This document shows positions 30,422-43,200 of a stretch of 64,000 bases of DNA, one piece after another. The stretch is taken from the NCBI GenBank assembly GCA_905250115.1, contig CAJNOI010000024.1, forward strand, positions 356,177 through 420,176. Reading direction: 5' to 3'. The stretch comes from Adineta steineri. Its lineage: Eukaryota; Rotifera; Eurotatoria; Adinetida; Adinetidae. The notes beneath the pieces are model-generated. The model saw only the letters and a list, made by a program, of their open reading frames with translations, did no database searches and was not told the DNA's origin. Position numbers and translations under genes: made by a program. The number at the start of each line of letters is the position of its first letter. Position 1 is the stretch's first letter.

Positions 30422-30837
30422 TCTACAGGAATCCTCTAGGTCCAGAGCAAGGTCGACATGGAGTTGGCGTAGTCAAAGTGACGGGGTGTGCGATATTTCA
30501 CCCAGGTAGTCCTGTGATAGCTAACGTAATCCAACTGTCCATGACACTTCCTTCTGTACAGGAAAAGTCGAGAGAGGATGGGAGGCAGAAGATGGCTAAA
30601 ATTTAAACAAATATCGTTGAACTCATTTGATCGATCTTTAGAGTATCCATCTATTACTACGTTTTCGCGGTGGTTTGGTTTTGTTGCGCAGAAATGGGGA
30701 CGATTGCGAAGTGAGATAATCAGTCTTACATAATATTCGTTGGACTATCGTGCTTCATCGTGGACGTGTGTGTATTTGTGAAAGATAAAGCTTTAATCCA
30801 AAATCTAAGTTTTTTTAACTCCGACATGAAGTGAAGA
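30422..30837 (+). other. GC-richer insert between segment D and duplicated unit 2
   Basis: About 415 bp absent from the otherwise parallel junction in copy B. Base composition is clearly less AT-rich than the surroundings. A forward frame of ~57 codons (GRHGVGVVKVTGCAIFHPGS... to TAA at about 30608) is open, but its family is not recognised. Could be a transposon end or captured foreign sequence. Confidence 0.4.
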
Positions 30838-31425
30838 TAGAGTTGCAGTGAGTACGGGAAAAAACGGCAGAATTTCGAGTCCTCGATAGCCCGAGTTGTT
30901 CTATTTCAGATATGTATGGCGGGAAGTGTTGTGTTGATAAATAAAAACCGCAAGCATAACTCTCTCTGCATTTCCTGTCGTTTTCTGACATATGAAGTTT
31001 TTTGGTCTGTAAGATTCTAAACCAACATCGGGTACCTCCGCTAGTGAATACATAAAGATTGTGGTATACACATAGCATGATCACTCTTGAAGTCTTGTAG
31101 ATATGATAGTTTTCATTTTTAACTCAATGGAAGTAACATTAATAAAAGTTTTTGACTTACCTGGTGGAGGCAGTATATAACCAATTTTAGTAAACACAAC
31201 TAGCATATCGTCAGTTGTATTCCATGGTACACTCGCCGATGGTTTCAATGTTTTGGCCTTGTACGTCGCCTGATATTGTCCTTTATTAGTTGCACCAAAA
31301 ATAGCTTCTTTTAAATCATCGATATCTGAATCAGAATTTATTTTGATTTTCGTTGGAACGTTTTGATCACGTTGATACCATACTGTAACCTTATTGGCCC
31401 TCGTGCAGGTGAGTCTTGCAAACAT
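30815..31425 (-). CDS. Ubl/Crinkler-header-like small protein, copy 2
   Basis: First exon 31425-31161: ATG of MFARLTCTRAN to the donor CCAG|GTAAGTC, the same 265 bp as in copy 1. It has the same VTVWYQRDQNVPTKI, NSDSDIDDLKEAIF, YQATYKAKTLKPS and VVFTKIG elements. A second exon is likely within 31084-30815, where the frame SGGTRCWFRILQTKK...HFPPYISEIEQLGLSRTRN stays open to TAG (30815); the exact acceptor is uncertain. Open frames and mostly conservative differences between the copies suggest this copy may still be coding. The Crinkler-type header is inferred from the strand-helix pattern only; no effector domain is seen. Confidence 0.45.
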
Positions 31426-33432
31426 AGCTGTTTTTCCCAATGATTTAAATATAGAACTTATCCGAATGAAATTGTTTAAACTCAATGATTTGAAAAAATT
31501 GTAATAGTTTGTAAATTTCGAATGGTACTGTGTGTGTTTGACTGGGTATTCGCTTCGCGGAATAACTCGTTTCGTTTGTTCTATAAAAGAACAACATTTG
31601 CCACTTTTTTTTCTTTCTTTTTAATCTAGGCATTTTATTGTGAAAGAATATGTTTACATTGAAAAGAAGACATTGAAGGTCCACAATACCTAAGAAATAT
31701 TATTGGAAAGGGAGAGAAAAAGAATCCATATGGATTTAAGTGCTATGCAATTAAGCGTTGTTGATAGAAAACTGTATTCTTCGTAATGAAAGATAAATAT
31801 GTCTTCCGAAAAAGAAACAAAAATATGATGAAATAGAAGGAATTGTGTTATTCATTCAAATAACTTTTATCGACAGTTATAGGTCGTCGACATCATATTA
31901 AGAATGGCGATGTATGCTATATGCTCAATGCACTTATACATTCACTCTTACCTACACTCTGATTTTAGTCACATCTCTATTAATAAAACATTCGATCGAC
32001 AAAATACTTTCCCATTAAAAAAAAACTTCTCCGTAAAATCTGATGAGTAACTTATATTTGAATGATGAACATCTTATTTTTAAACAGGAATCGTCAGAAT
32101 CATAGAATAATTGTGAAGAATGAGTTAATTTGATTTTTTGATGAATTAAATTGTGATTTTGTTTGGAAAAAGGGAATCTTTTAAGAAAAATTCATTTGAT
32201 GAATATCGATTAGATATTCATTATTTCGAATTTAATTATTTCACTTCATTTTTCATCCAATTCAATGGTTTTATTCTTAAGAATAACAAAAATTTCAAGT
32301 CGAAAATAAATAAAATATTTATTTAAACAATTTCTTCTTCTTCTTCAATCGAGAGATCATCTGGCTGTTTTTCTCGATTTCTTTCTCATTTATTTTCTCA
32401 TAATTTACTAAATTTTATGTGAAGAATTAAATATTTAATAATAAAATAAAGAACAATAAACGAAAAATAAATATTTCAATTTATTCTCTACAATTTTCAC
32501 CCTTTTTCTCGGTTGAATCTATTCGTAACTTTGATTGTTGATTTTTTAATTGATCAAATGTAGTTGGATCTCCATTTGCGTTTAAAAATTTGAATTAAAT
32601 ATCTGATGACAATATGTAATATATTTGGCAAGAAAATAAATCTTAATTAGTTGTGATTCATTGATAATAAGTCGAAATATTATTTTAATCAAACGATGAG
32701 CATTGTAGAAATCGATTATGAATAACATTTCATTAAAATTTTGTGTTTCTTCAAAATATTTCAATATGAGATGTCGATGAATAAAGAAATGATGAAGAAT
32801 AGTTTTTATTCTTTTTTTTAGATTTTTCGAAAGTTCGTCGTAAAGTAAAAGAATTGTTAATGCATATCTATTCCGATGTCACTTTTATTTCAATTTTCTC
32901 TTCGTATGATGAATTGAATAGAGAATTTGATTATATTTTATAGAAAATAATATTTTCAGATTTAACATAATTTATTGTAAAGATTCACTTCTTTTTGTCA
33001 TTGTTGATAATTTGAATAATTCTTTTTGGAATTAAAATAATGTCACAGATTTGAGTTTAAAGTTAAAATTTCGATATTATAAAAGAACATTAATGAGAAA
33101 TAAAAAATATTTATTTAAAGAAGATTTTCTCTTTTATTCGTAATGGTTTGTTAAAAAATGAATTTATTCATTTATTCAAATGACGTTATTCATATTCAAA
33201 GAAATATTTTATATTTGAATGTTTTTTAATTTTATTTGAAAAAATTTAATTAAAATTATAAGAATAAATTGAGATTATTAAATCAGAATAAATACGATTT
33301 TATCTCGATTAAATCTGCTGACTGATTTATTTTAATCGTAGAGAAATGGTGAGAATGGGGTGGGTAGATGTGGGTATGTGATAGATATAAATCTTATACT
33401 CATATCCACACTCACTCCATCCACCCCATCCT
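30838..33432. repeat. Duplicated 2.5-kb unit, copy 2
   Basis: Collinear with 23099-25653. Carries the intact-looking version of the small gene and ends in a telomere-like foldback at 33346-33432. Confidence 0.8.
33346..33432. repeat. Telomere-like foldback at the end of duplicated unit 2
   Basis: GAGAATGGGGTGGGTAGATG TGGG arm against CCACACTCACTCCATCCACC. Degenerate relative of the 25582 copy. Confidence 0.5.
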
Positions 33433-33736
33433 TCTCTGTTACGAATTCCAATAGCTTATCGAGCCAATCATACTATTATCTTTTTGTCAAAGATTATCAA
33501 TTAATGAGACAAAAGTGGAACAGTTTTTTAGATGGATGGGTGGACGTGAGTGTTTCTTCAGCAATTACATTCACGTAAATCCACACCCACACCCACCCTC
33601 TATTTTGTAAAATGTCCTCTTATTTCTAAATCATGTTTTAATTCATAATGAAAATAAAATTATCACACACATGTATAACTAACACTAAACGAAATTCAAG
33701 AAAAATGCAAATGTTTCATTTCATAATTGTCACCTG
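33433..33736. other. Spacer with an additional foldback
   Basis: 33530-33600: GATGGATGGGTGGACGTGAG arm against CCACACCCACACCCACCCTC. No gene; 3' flank of the transporter. Confidence 0.5.
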
Positions 33737-35459
33737 TCAATTAATACATGATTGATGAATGAACTCTATTAGCAGAGGCGGAGATGAATCGGAAAGATCA
33801 ATCTTATCACTATCCGTTTCTGGTAGAACATCCGTTAGTAAATCAGATGATGTTGTTTCAATATTAATTTCCGATATTGATAGTCGACCAAATCTATCGT
33901 CGGTCATATAGCGAGTAACTAATAAGAGACATCTAAAAGAGTAAATATAAGATTTCATTTTTATTTTTGCAAATGAACATGACTTACATGTTAAGAATAA
34001 ATGGTATAATAGCTAGACTAGCAGCAAATATTAAAGTAGTACCACTATAATAGACTACTGTACGAGCATATAACCAATTGAAGAATGAACCACCCAAAGT
34101 AGTCATTAGTGCACTGAGATCAGTAAAAAATGTAAATGCTTTGCTTCGTTCATGTGGTTCTAACCATTTGGATAACATTGTCCATGTTAAAGAATTTTGA
34201 TAGGTAGAAAATGAACCAATAATCAATGCGGCATACATTTCCCACTTGTGTTCAGCAAGTGCTATCCAAATAGTCGATGTAAATAAACTGATATAACCAA
34301 TAGCACAAATAAATGGATCACTAACACCAATATGTGTTAACATTCGCATACTGACTAGAGTGAAAACAGCAGAAGTAATAGCAAAAACAGCTATATAATT
34401 TCCAATCTCAAAAGATGACCAACAAAATGGAACATTTAAAAGATACCAAAGAAATGCAGCTGATGATGAACCTATGAATACATTAAACGCATACGAGATC
34501 ATTGTCAGATAGATACAGATAGATTTTTTTTTTTGATCGACGTTTAAATGCAAATACAGTAATTATTTGAAAAACATGAGCCCATGTTAGTGGCGATGTC
34601 GTTGTACCATCATGGGATTTTGTTAAAAGAGATGTTGTACTTTCGGATCTTTCTCTAGTTTCAGATTTAAAATGAGATGGTTTAATGTAGCGAATAGTAA
34701 TAATAATTGATAATAATTGTGATATTAAAGCTGCCCAAAACAGGTCAATAAAACCACGCCATGCAATGTAATAACCTATTCCGGAGGATGCACCAGCTCC
34801 CACACCTGTTGTTATACTGACGATAAGAACAATACGAGATGAACGTTTACTTTCGACTGTACCTTCAATAATAATCAACAGGAGTACAAGATCTTAACGA
34901 GATGAGAGAAAAAAACAAATAAATTAGCTGGAAGTCAAAAAAAAGTAGTTAACTATTAATTACTAAGAACTCCAATCGAACCCGTTAGACCAAGGATAAT
35001 AGAAGAAATAATCCACCAATAGTCAAGAAGATGAAAATAGATAATTGCTAGCCAAATAGACAATTGAATAACGGTACCGAACATCGGAAGTAGAGCTACA
35101 ACTCGTACACCTAATTTTGGTGTATACAAACCAAGTATATATGTCATGATAATCACCGGAATACCATTCGATAGATTAATCCAAAAGAATAGATCGGCTG
35201 AACGTTGTTGTGCCCATATTTGGGCTTGACTTGTCGTTGTATTTGGATCTTTTTCACATGCCATATTATTGCTCGTTGTTTGTAAAATCGATGATTGAGA
35301 ACTATTATTCGGCATGGTTAAGGTCATATTCGATGTAAGTGGATCATTATTTAGATAGGATGCATAAATATATTGTCCAACAACGGCAAGAACAGAAGAA
35401 CATAATGATTGTAAACATGTAATCGCAACAATAGCATAAATATTAAGATTCGATGTCAT
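33737..35459 (-). CDS. SLC46-like major facilitator transporter, with one homopolymer frameshift
   Basis: Exons 35459-34964, 34892-33988 and 33932-33737, joined by GT-AG introns of 71 and 55 bp, give about 530 residues. Start ATG is at 35459 (MTSNLNIYAI), directly before the first membrane span. About 11-12 hydrophobic spans are readable. The large Asn/Thr-rich loop after TM1 with glycosylation sites (NMTLTMPNNSS), and a long loop before the C-terminal half, fit SLC46-type proton-coupled folate/solute carriers. The FWINLSNGIPVIIMTYILGLYTPKLG segment marks the TM2-TM3 region. In exon 2 a run of 11 A (complement of 34524-34534) splits the frame between RRSKKK and SICIYLTMIS. A run of 10 would restore it, so this is either a sequencing error or a recent frameshift. 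Confidence 0.7.
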
Positions 35460-36174
35460 GGATTCTATATTATTATTGTAACCCAATAGAATAATCGATG
35501 AAATATGAAAATAAATGATTAAACCTTTTCATATCTTCTGAAGAAATCAATGAAAAATCTTTCAGTCAAAAGAATCAAATCTTTGGGTACAGAAGAAGAA
35601 GAGAAAAATAAATTACATAACAAAATGTTTTACACAGCATATAAGTCGGATTCTGGTGATCTACCCTCTCTGAATGACATGCTTTACTAAAATAAATTCA
35701 CCGACAAAGAGATACAGGCTAAGACGAAGCGGAGCAAATATTGCTCCTGATTCTTCATATACAGTGTATATACATGTGTGTACTCCTTTTTATCTTAATG
35801 TTATACAAGGTCTTTCTTTCTTTTTTCTTCTCTTTATCAATGCATACAATATGCGTTTTTTTTATTCTCTTCCTCTGCTATTGTTACCTTAAAGCTCATA
35901 CAATCAAGATCGATAAAAAAAAGCGTTTACATTTGTTAAAATATATGCGTTTTTTATATTTTCAAAAATGAACATAGTTTTTGTACATTATACATTTTGC
36001 CAATTTTTTGATTGCCTAAGATTCAATAGACACTAGAATATTCACTAACTTTGATTGCTCTTTCTTCTACTTAATCTGTGCTAATAAACAGTGAATATGA
36101 TCTTGATCGATCACAATCGACTAATGATATTTATTTATGATATAACAATTATCAGGATATGGTTGATTATTTTC
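35460..36174. other. Intergenic between transporter and GNAT gene
   Basis: No gene supported. Small forward frames here are low-complexity Leu/Phe strings. Confidence 0.5.
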
Positions 36175-36987
36175 TTATGGTGAAATATTACATGAAGATC
36201 CGTTCGACGTAGTTCTTGAATGACGAACAGAGGTGGTTGGCAACACAATTAAAAGCTCGTGACCATCCAGAAGAGGTCCGAGAAGCCATTTCTTGCTAAT
36301 AGTTTTAAGTATTACTAAAAGTTCCTTATGATCAACGAAAAAATCTGTGTTGACCAGTGAAATTGGTTGTTGATTAATATCGACAGCGAGAGGAGGTTGC
36401 TTGTCGAAAATGGAACCAACAATTTGAGTATGTGAAACATAAGGAATGTTGCATACTCGAATGACGTTTTCTGCATGATCAGCAATGAATTTCAAATTGA
36501 TTGGTATACGATTGCAAGCATTGCAGAGGCTCATTATAGCATAAGGATGTGAAGATACAAGTCCAGCGATGACAACATCTTCGACGTTGTTCGTAGCCAT
36601 AGAAAGTAGAGTTCCAGCTACACCTCGACGTCGGTAAGAAGAATCAACCACTAATTGAGTAATCCAAACAGCATTGCCATTTAATGGATCATATTTGGCA
36701 TATGTGCAGAAGGCATGACCAATCAATTCAAACTGATCAATATCCGATGAACGAATTTCTGCAACAACAAGAAAACAGTGATCATTGAAGAGCAAGAACT
36801 CACGAAGACGTTTGATTCCAAGTTTAACACGAGATCCGGCTTTTAATGCGTTGTTGCTATGAAGAGGAGCATCATTAGCCCAGATGCCGTAGTTGTTATT
36901 AAACAACGCTGAGCATTTTTCAAGTATTCGATCCGTCAGAAAAGAATATGAAATGCATGTATAAGAGATTGGACCAACAAACGTCAT
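36175..36987 (-). CDS. GNAT-family N-acetyltransferase
   Basis: Single exon, 270 residues. The acetyl-CoA binding motif A is clear at ~112-131: WITQLVVDSSYRRRGVAG, then LLSMA. R-R-R-G-V-A-G forms the pyrophosphate loop. The preceding strand (FLVVAEIRSSD) and the later SSHPYAIMSLCNACNRIP segment fit the rest of the fold. The substrate cannot be deduced; C-terminal ~100 residues are not family-specific. Same orientation as PSME4, whose stop lies 285 bp upstream of this ATG. Confidence 0.75.
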   Translation of the reverse strand: MTFVGPISYTCISYSFLTDRILEKCSALFNNNYGIWANDAPLHSNNALKAGSRVKLGIKRLREFLLFNDHCFLVVAEIRSSDIDQFELIGHAFCTYAKYDPLNGNAVWITQLVVDSSYRRRGVAGTLLSMATNNVEDVVIAGLVSSHPYAIMSLCNACNRIPINLKFIADHAENVIRVCNIPYVSHTQIVGSIFDKQPPLAVDINQQPISLVNTDFFVDHKELLVILKTISKKWLLGPLLDGHELLIVLPTTSVRHSRTTSNGSSCNISP

Positions 36988-37272
36988 TTATATATCTAAA
37001 ATAAAAATAGAACAACAGTGATTCATAGTTACTATAAATTATTTTACAGTTGTGTTTTAGATTGCTATGTTTTCTTATGTTCTTTTCAGGTCATTGTATT
37101 CTTTTATACATTTCGAATGAAGAAGTACAATATCCACACTCTTAATAATAAATATGCAAAATTCGTCTGAAGTAATTTTAAATTCTCTCCTTCTTTTTAT
37201 TCTTTATACGTAATCTTAGTCTCATATGAAAAAAATTGAGAGAATAAAATACTGTCATCCGCATCCAAACTG

Positions 37273-40200
37273 TCAAATATAATAATTGTGAGAAACTAGT
37301 GCATCAGCTAAAATTGTCAATTGATCTTGAGTAAATCGTTCTCGATGTTCATGCCATGAGTCGTGATGTGTGCGACGAAATTCTGATAAACATTGTTTGA
37401 TCGATTTCTAATTATTAAAGCGTTCATCTACATATATACAAATAGATTAGAAGATACATACTTGAATTAGATCAGGATCGTCTAAATGTTTACAGAGAAG
37501 CATCAATGCATCTGGTACGTGAGCTGGAATATCATATGGACTGGAAAGAACGATGGCACAAAGTCCCAAAACACCTACAATGAATGTTATGTTAAACTTT
37601 TTCTGATTAAATTAATTTACTAACCAGCATGACGTTTGATCATATTATTCGATAGGATTACTTTCTTGCCGTCGATCTTCGTAAAATAATTCGTTTTGCT
37701 CATCAAACCAAAATTGTTCTTTGATAATAAAAAAATCAATTGAAATCTTTTGTTTTTCGAAAAAGAAAAGAAATTATCGTACTAGTTCTTTCGATGTTAT
37801 TTGAATGTAGCCACATTGATATAAATCAGATAAAGTACTTCGTGCAGCTATTCGCACTTCGAAGTGTTCATCAGAGAGACACTTGAGAATAAGTTCATGT
37901 ACTTGTTTCGCATAAGGACGTGCATTGAATAGATTACAAAAAATCATGGTTTGAACAAATTCAATAGCCGCTCGACTTGCATGCCATTTAGTACTTACAC
38001 AAATCTACGAATATGAACGAAAGAAGAAGACAATATTTTATATATTTTCTCTACTGATTTAATACTTGTGACAGTTGTTGAACGAATGTATTTAAAAAGG
38101 AAAGATTTAAATAACTGATCCCAACACATTGTCGACTTGCTGTCAAACGTGTTTTAAAGTTTTCATCACATCCCGCAACACTCTTGATTTCACAAAGCTA
38201 AAATAGAACATTTTTCTAATTAGTATGTTTCTCCATTCACAAGCTATCAACATACGAAAGGAAAAAGACGAATAATTCCATTTTTGATCGGTTGTTGAGA
38301 ATAGTAAAATATATCGGAATTCGTCAGAACCACTAAATTATATCGAAACAAAAGACATGACAAACTGACGAACATTACATTTCTACCTGTTTCAATAAAA
38401 TTGAAAGCTTTTTGAGTTTCGAGATCAGTCTCAAGAATCTGATCTGATATCAAATTTATTGGTAATCTTTCACAAATTTCGATAGCTTGATTCAATCGTT
38501 CAGATATAGTGTCGAGAAATACATTAATATTTGGTTGACGTGTCGATTGACCATCGAGCAATGTGACATCATGGCTCATTGACAACGCTAATACACTATA
38601 GTGGAAGAAAAATTATTTAATTTAAAAATAAATTTCAAATTTGTTACTAACTAAGCAATCCGAGTACGAACGCTTAGAGATGAATGATCGAGTAATTCTG
38701 CAATGTGTTTATATACTTCACACCAAACAGATGGTATACGCCAGTGAAATTTGTCTAAATTTCGAATTAAGCACCAACGTGCTGATTCATTAAATGTATT
38801 CGATGTTGATTTTGCATTGATCAGTGTGCACAGAAAATGAATTACGCGAAACATTCGACGTGGATCTTTATTTATCTTTAAATAACAAAAAAAAATATCA
38901 AATGTTCAGTGATAAACACAACTTACGATGATATAAAAGAAACATGCATTCCAATGCGATAACACTTCGGAATTAAGATTATTACAAACTTCGGTAAGTA
39001 AAGGGGTGAGTTTTTTCCATAGTTCATTTAACTAAAGAAAAAGATAAGTCAACCATTGGATTAAGTTAATCCATCTGTCTTACCATTTCTAATGTCCAAT
39101 TTTTTGAACCACAAATCATTCCTGCTACAATTTGTGCAGCTACTCGATGACTACCTTCTTGTTTTTTTGTGATCTTTTCATGAAGGAGTTCGTTCAATTG
39201 TTCCATGAAATTATCAAAAAATGCCGACCCAAAATTACGAAATAGACCCTAGCGATAATAAATTCAACTTAACTAATATAAAAATCATAGAACTTTTCTA
39301 TTTACTTTAAACATAATAAATTGATCTTTATCAAAGTTCTTTTGTTCTTCATTCTCGTTCAAAATCATCAGTTGTGTGGTTTGTCTTACAAATTGTTTAT
39401 TCATAAAACAATCATATAAAATGGTTACATCTTTGGGCATTTCATGATCTTTTGTATAACGTGCTCGTTTATTCATTGGGTATTTAATTATTCTTGGCCA
39501 AGTATGATATCCATGAAATGATTTATCTAAAAAGCATGTTTCTTCCCATTCGATTTGTGTTTCCGGTGGTTTATAATCATTAAATGTCAACCATAAGTTA
39601 TCCTCTCGATCACCCGGATGGCACTGATCAGTAGTAATATGAGGAAGTGGTTTACCACCCTAGTGAAACTACTCATCAAGCGAGTACGACTTGCCAGCAT
39701 GAGTACTCAGATTACTCAAATGAGTACTCGTGAAAATTGACGAGTACTCTTACTGATTGAGTACTCGTAGTCGTACTGATCTAGTTGTTGCTTATTTAAC
39801 TTTACTCGCAAGTAGTGGTATGAGTACTCACGAGTACTCATATATATTTTAAGAAAATAACTCAATAAAACAGTTATGCATTTTCAAGTATGAAATATAA
39901 AAAAATAAAATAAAATGAAAATAAAGTTTACACAATATAATTAGATATGAAAATGTATTTTATTTGTTCTTTTTTGTTCAATATTATCAGACGACAAAAA
40001 CGACCATATTGTTTCTAGGAGCGAAAAGACAACATACAATTGGGTATTAATTTTCATGTGTTTATTTTTTTGTCTTCAAATAAACGCTTGTATTCTATAG
40101 AAGAAATAGAAGTTGTTTTCCATGTGCTTAGATATTTTTCGAAAAAACCGTTGTATTCAATAAGATTATTCGTCACTATTCGGTAATTAAAAACAAAAAA

Positions 40201-43200
40201 AAAGCAACGTGACTTGTTTATGTATATTGAAGATATCCAATAGCAATATATGTTGAGATAGACAAGTCTTATATCGATAACGTCATTCTTTTTTTTCTAT
40301 TATCATTCTCGTCAGTATCGTTTGCCTATAATCACGTGTTTATTGCTTTCTTCTAATCTTTGATTTATTTTTAGATGTTTAATAAACAGTTTTAGAATTT
40401 CGATTATAAGTTTCGATTAAATGCACCTACTGTACGAAAAATTCAATAGACATATCCATCTTATATAAAATTTATCTTTTCTATTAACTAGACATTAGCA
40501 AATCAAAAAAATCAAGCTGAATTTACTAATGAAACTTATACAAAAATCGAAGTAAATCTTCTTCTTTTTTATATATACCTTTATCCAATCTCTATTGCAA
40601 TTCTAGAAAATTATTGGTATGAATCTTAATCAAATTAAATCTACAGTAATACGTCCAACAATGGTAATGAGAAAATCAATGAAAAAAGATGGTCATATTG
40701 GTGATTAAATACAGTTAATAAAATATAAAAATTTATTCAAAGGTCAATATACAACTTTTAAGTTTTCCACTGCAAAGTTCATTAAAATTTATCATTTTAG
40801 AATTATACAAATGAAATGAAATGAAAGCAACAAAAATAAAACAGTTTATGCAGAACTATTATCAATAGCAACAAAACCAACACCACAACTTGCACAAATA
40901 TCAACGATTCCGAGCGAACAAGGGATAACAACATCAACGATCACTACTAAAAAAGAAACAATAACGATAATGCCATCTCAATCATGTAAATGAACACCAT
41001 ATAACTCATGTGTGATTTTATATATTTTGCCATGATTATATTAAGGCAAACGAGTTGTATCGAAGTAGAAGTAATTTAATTTTTTATAAAATTAGAGGAG
41101 ATTTTTTTATCTATCGTTTTATTTTTTTCACTGTCTTTTCTTTGTTTTTTATATTGAATATTCTATCATATTTTATCTTGATCCTATTACTTATGTTATT
41201 TTTTATGTTAACTTTGTTACTGTTACATGATCAAAAAGTAGATTATATCAATAAATTAAAAACTAATAAAAATATTGTCGTATATGAAATGTACCAATAG
41301 AGTACTCGGAAAATTAGAAACGAGTAGTTGTTTATAGTACTTAAATACTCGGCAGTTTTACATTAGTACCCGCTGGTAGTACTCAAATACTCTGCAGTTT
41401 TATATAAGTACTCGCCAGTCGTACTCGAACACTTAACGTTCATGACAAATACAACACACGAGTACTCAAACATAATAAGTACTCATGAGTTCTCGTGACA
41501 TTTTCTAGCGTGAGTACTTTATGAGTACTCCGGTATGAGTTCTTTCACTAGGGCATTGTAAGATAAAATTTCTTCGAGAGATTTTTCTACATAGATGCGT
41601 GGTGGTTTTTGCAAACGACATAATGAAATAATTGCTTTGATAGCTAACTGAAAAAAATTGAAGAGAAGACTTCGATTTATTAAATAATATTTGTGAACAA
41701 ACTTTTCGTATTTCTATATGATCATGAATGAGACAATCGAGAAAAGTTTCAATACAGGATAATGGCATTGGCACACGATTTTGACGAATATCACATAATA
41801 ATGACAATGTGATCTCTTGTTCTTTCCATGTTCTCAATGATCATCAATGAAAAAATTATTTGAAGATAAAGAAATCAAACTTACAACGAAGAATCTTTTA
41901 GTAATAAACTAAGTGTTTCCATCAGACGATTGTAGGATTGAATGTTGTTTTGATTATATTCTTCAATTTGTTGCATTTCGTTTGCTTCTAATGAACGCCA
42001 TAGAGTCTTAGCTGCACAAATGGATTTTTCATTGGTATTCTGAATGATGATATCCGTAGTGGAATTTTTACAAATCTTTTTATGAATATTTTCGATCAAT
42101 TTTTGAGTACTAGTTTTCTTGGCATGAGTTATATGTACGATCAATGGCCATAGTTTTTCCTTGATTATCCACGAATATTTCGTTGGTAAGAAGAAATTAT
42201 TATTACCGAGCAACAAGTATAAACAGCCCTAGATAATTTTATAAGAAAAACAATCTCGAAAGATGAAAAATATCAAACTTTGATTTGATCATGATCGTGT
42301 TCACTTGTGCTCTTGAGTAATTCGACAATACGATCAACAATCACTTGATATGAGAAGGGAATACGATTGAATAGATAAAAAAGATCGTTTTGTGCGTTGC
42401 GACGCACCTAAAAGTTAATTAGATAAATATTTTCAAACAAAGCAAATTCAACTGACTGCACTGTATCGATTAATCGATAGTTCAAATAATTTGAATATAA
42501 TCTCTTTATTAATCTCATTTAATGGACCATAATAAGTTGTTTCAAGTTCCTAAGAATAGAAAGAGAAGATCATCAATTTTTTTTTGTTCTTTTTTAATTA
42601 CTTTGATCTTCAAAGCCATTTTTTGAATGATTAAGAAACGGAGATTTTGTCCTTCACCACATAGTTTGTTTTTTGATAGTTTTTCTCGAGAATTGAAATC
42701 TTTTGACCAATCATAGATTCCGTGCTCGTAAATACCATAATAACTAGAAATTAATCGATAGAACTACAAATGAAAATATACACGATACAGAATAAAACAT
42801 TGGCATGATCATTTCAATTTACTCCGAGAGCTTTTTGTATCGATAAAACATCACCTGAATGATTTTCGACGAGTTTGTCTAGGAACAATCCAATATCGAT
42901 GAAGAGTCGCAATCGTAAATTCTCTGGGTATTCTAGAGATAAGAAATAATCAAACAAATTTACAAAAATTGATTTTTCTTACTAAGTTCTGTCGAATTTT
43001 TTGAGAGTCGAATTTGATATTTGGAATAATGTGGAACCATTGATTGTACCATAAGATTTCGTACCTCTTTACTTTCAATAGGAGGCACGAAACAAAAGGC
43101 CCCTACGGCGATTGACCGAATAATGGTGAGAGATCTCAATCGTTCGTTATTGGACATTTTTAAACCATTTTCATTCAATCGAGCCAATTCAGGATATAGA

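Noticed and set aside
41055..41300. 81-codon hydrophobic forward frame inside the PSME4 intron element
   Set aside because: Low-complexity Leu/Phe string from AT-rich DNA, on the opposite strand to PSME4, with no transposase motif.
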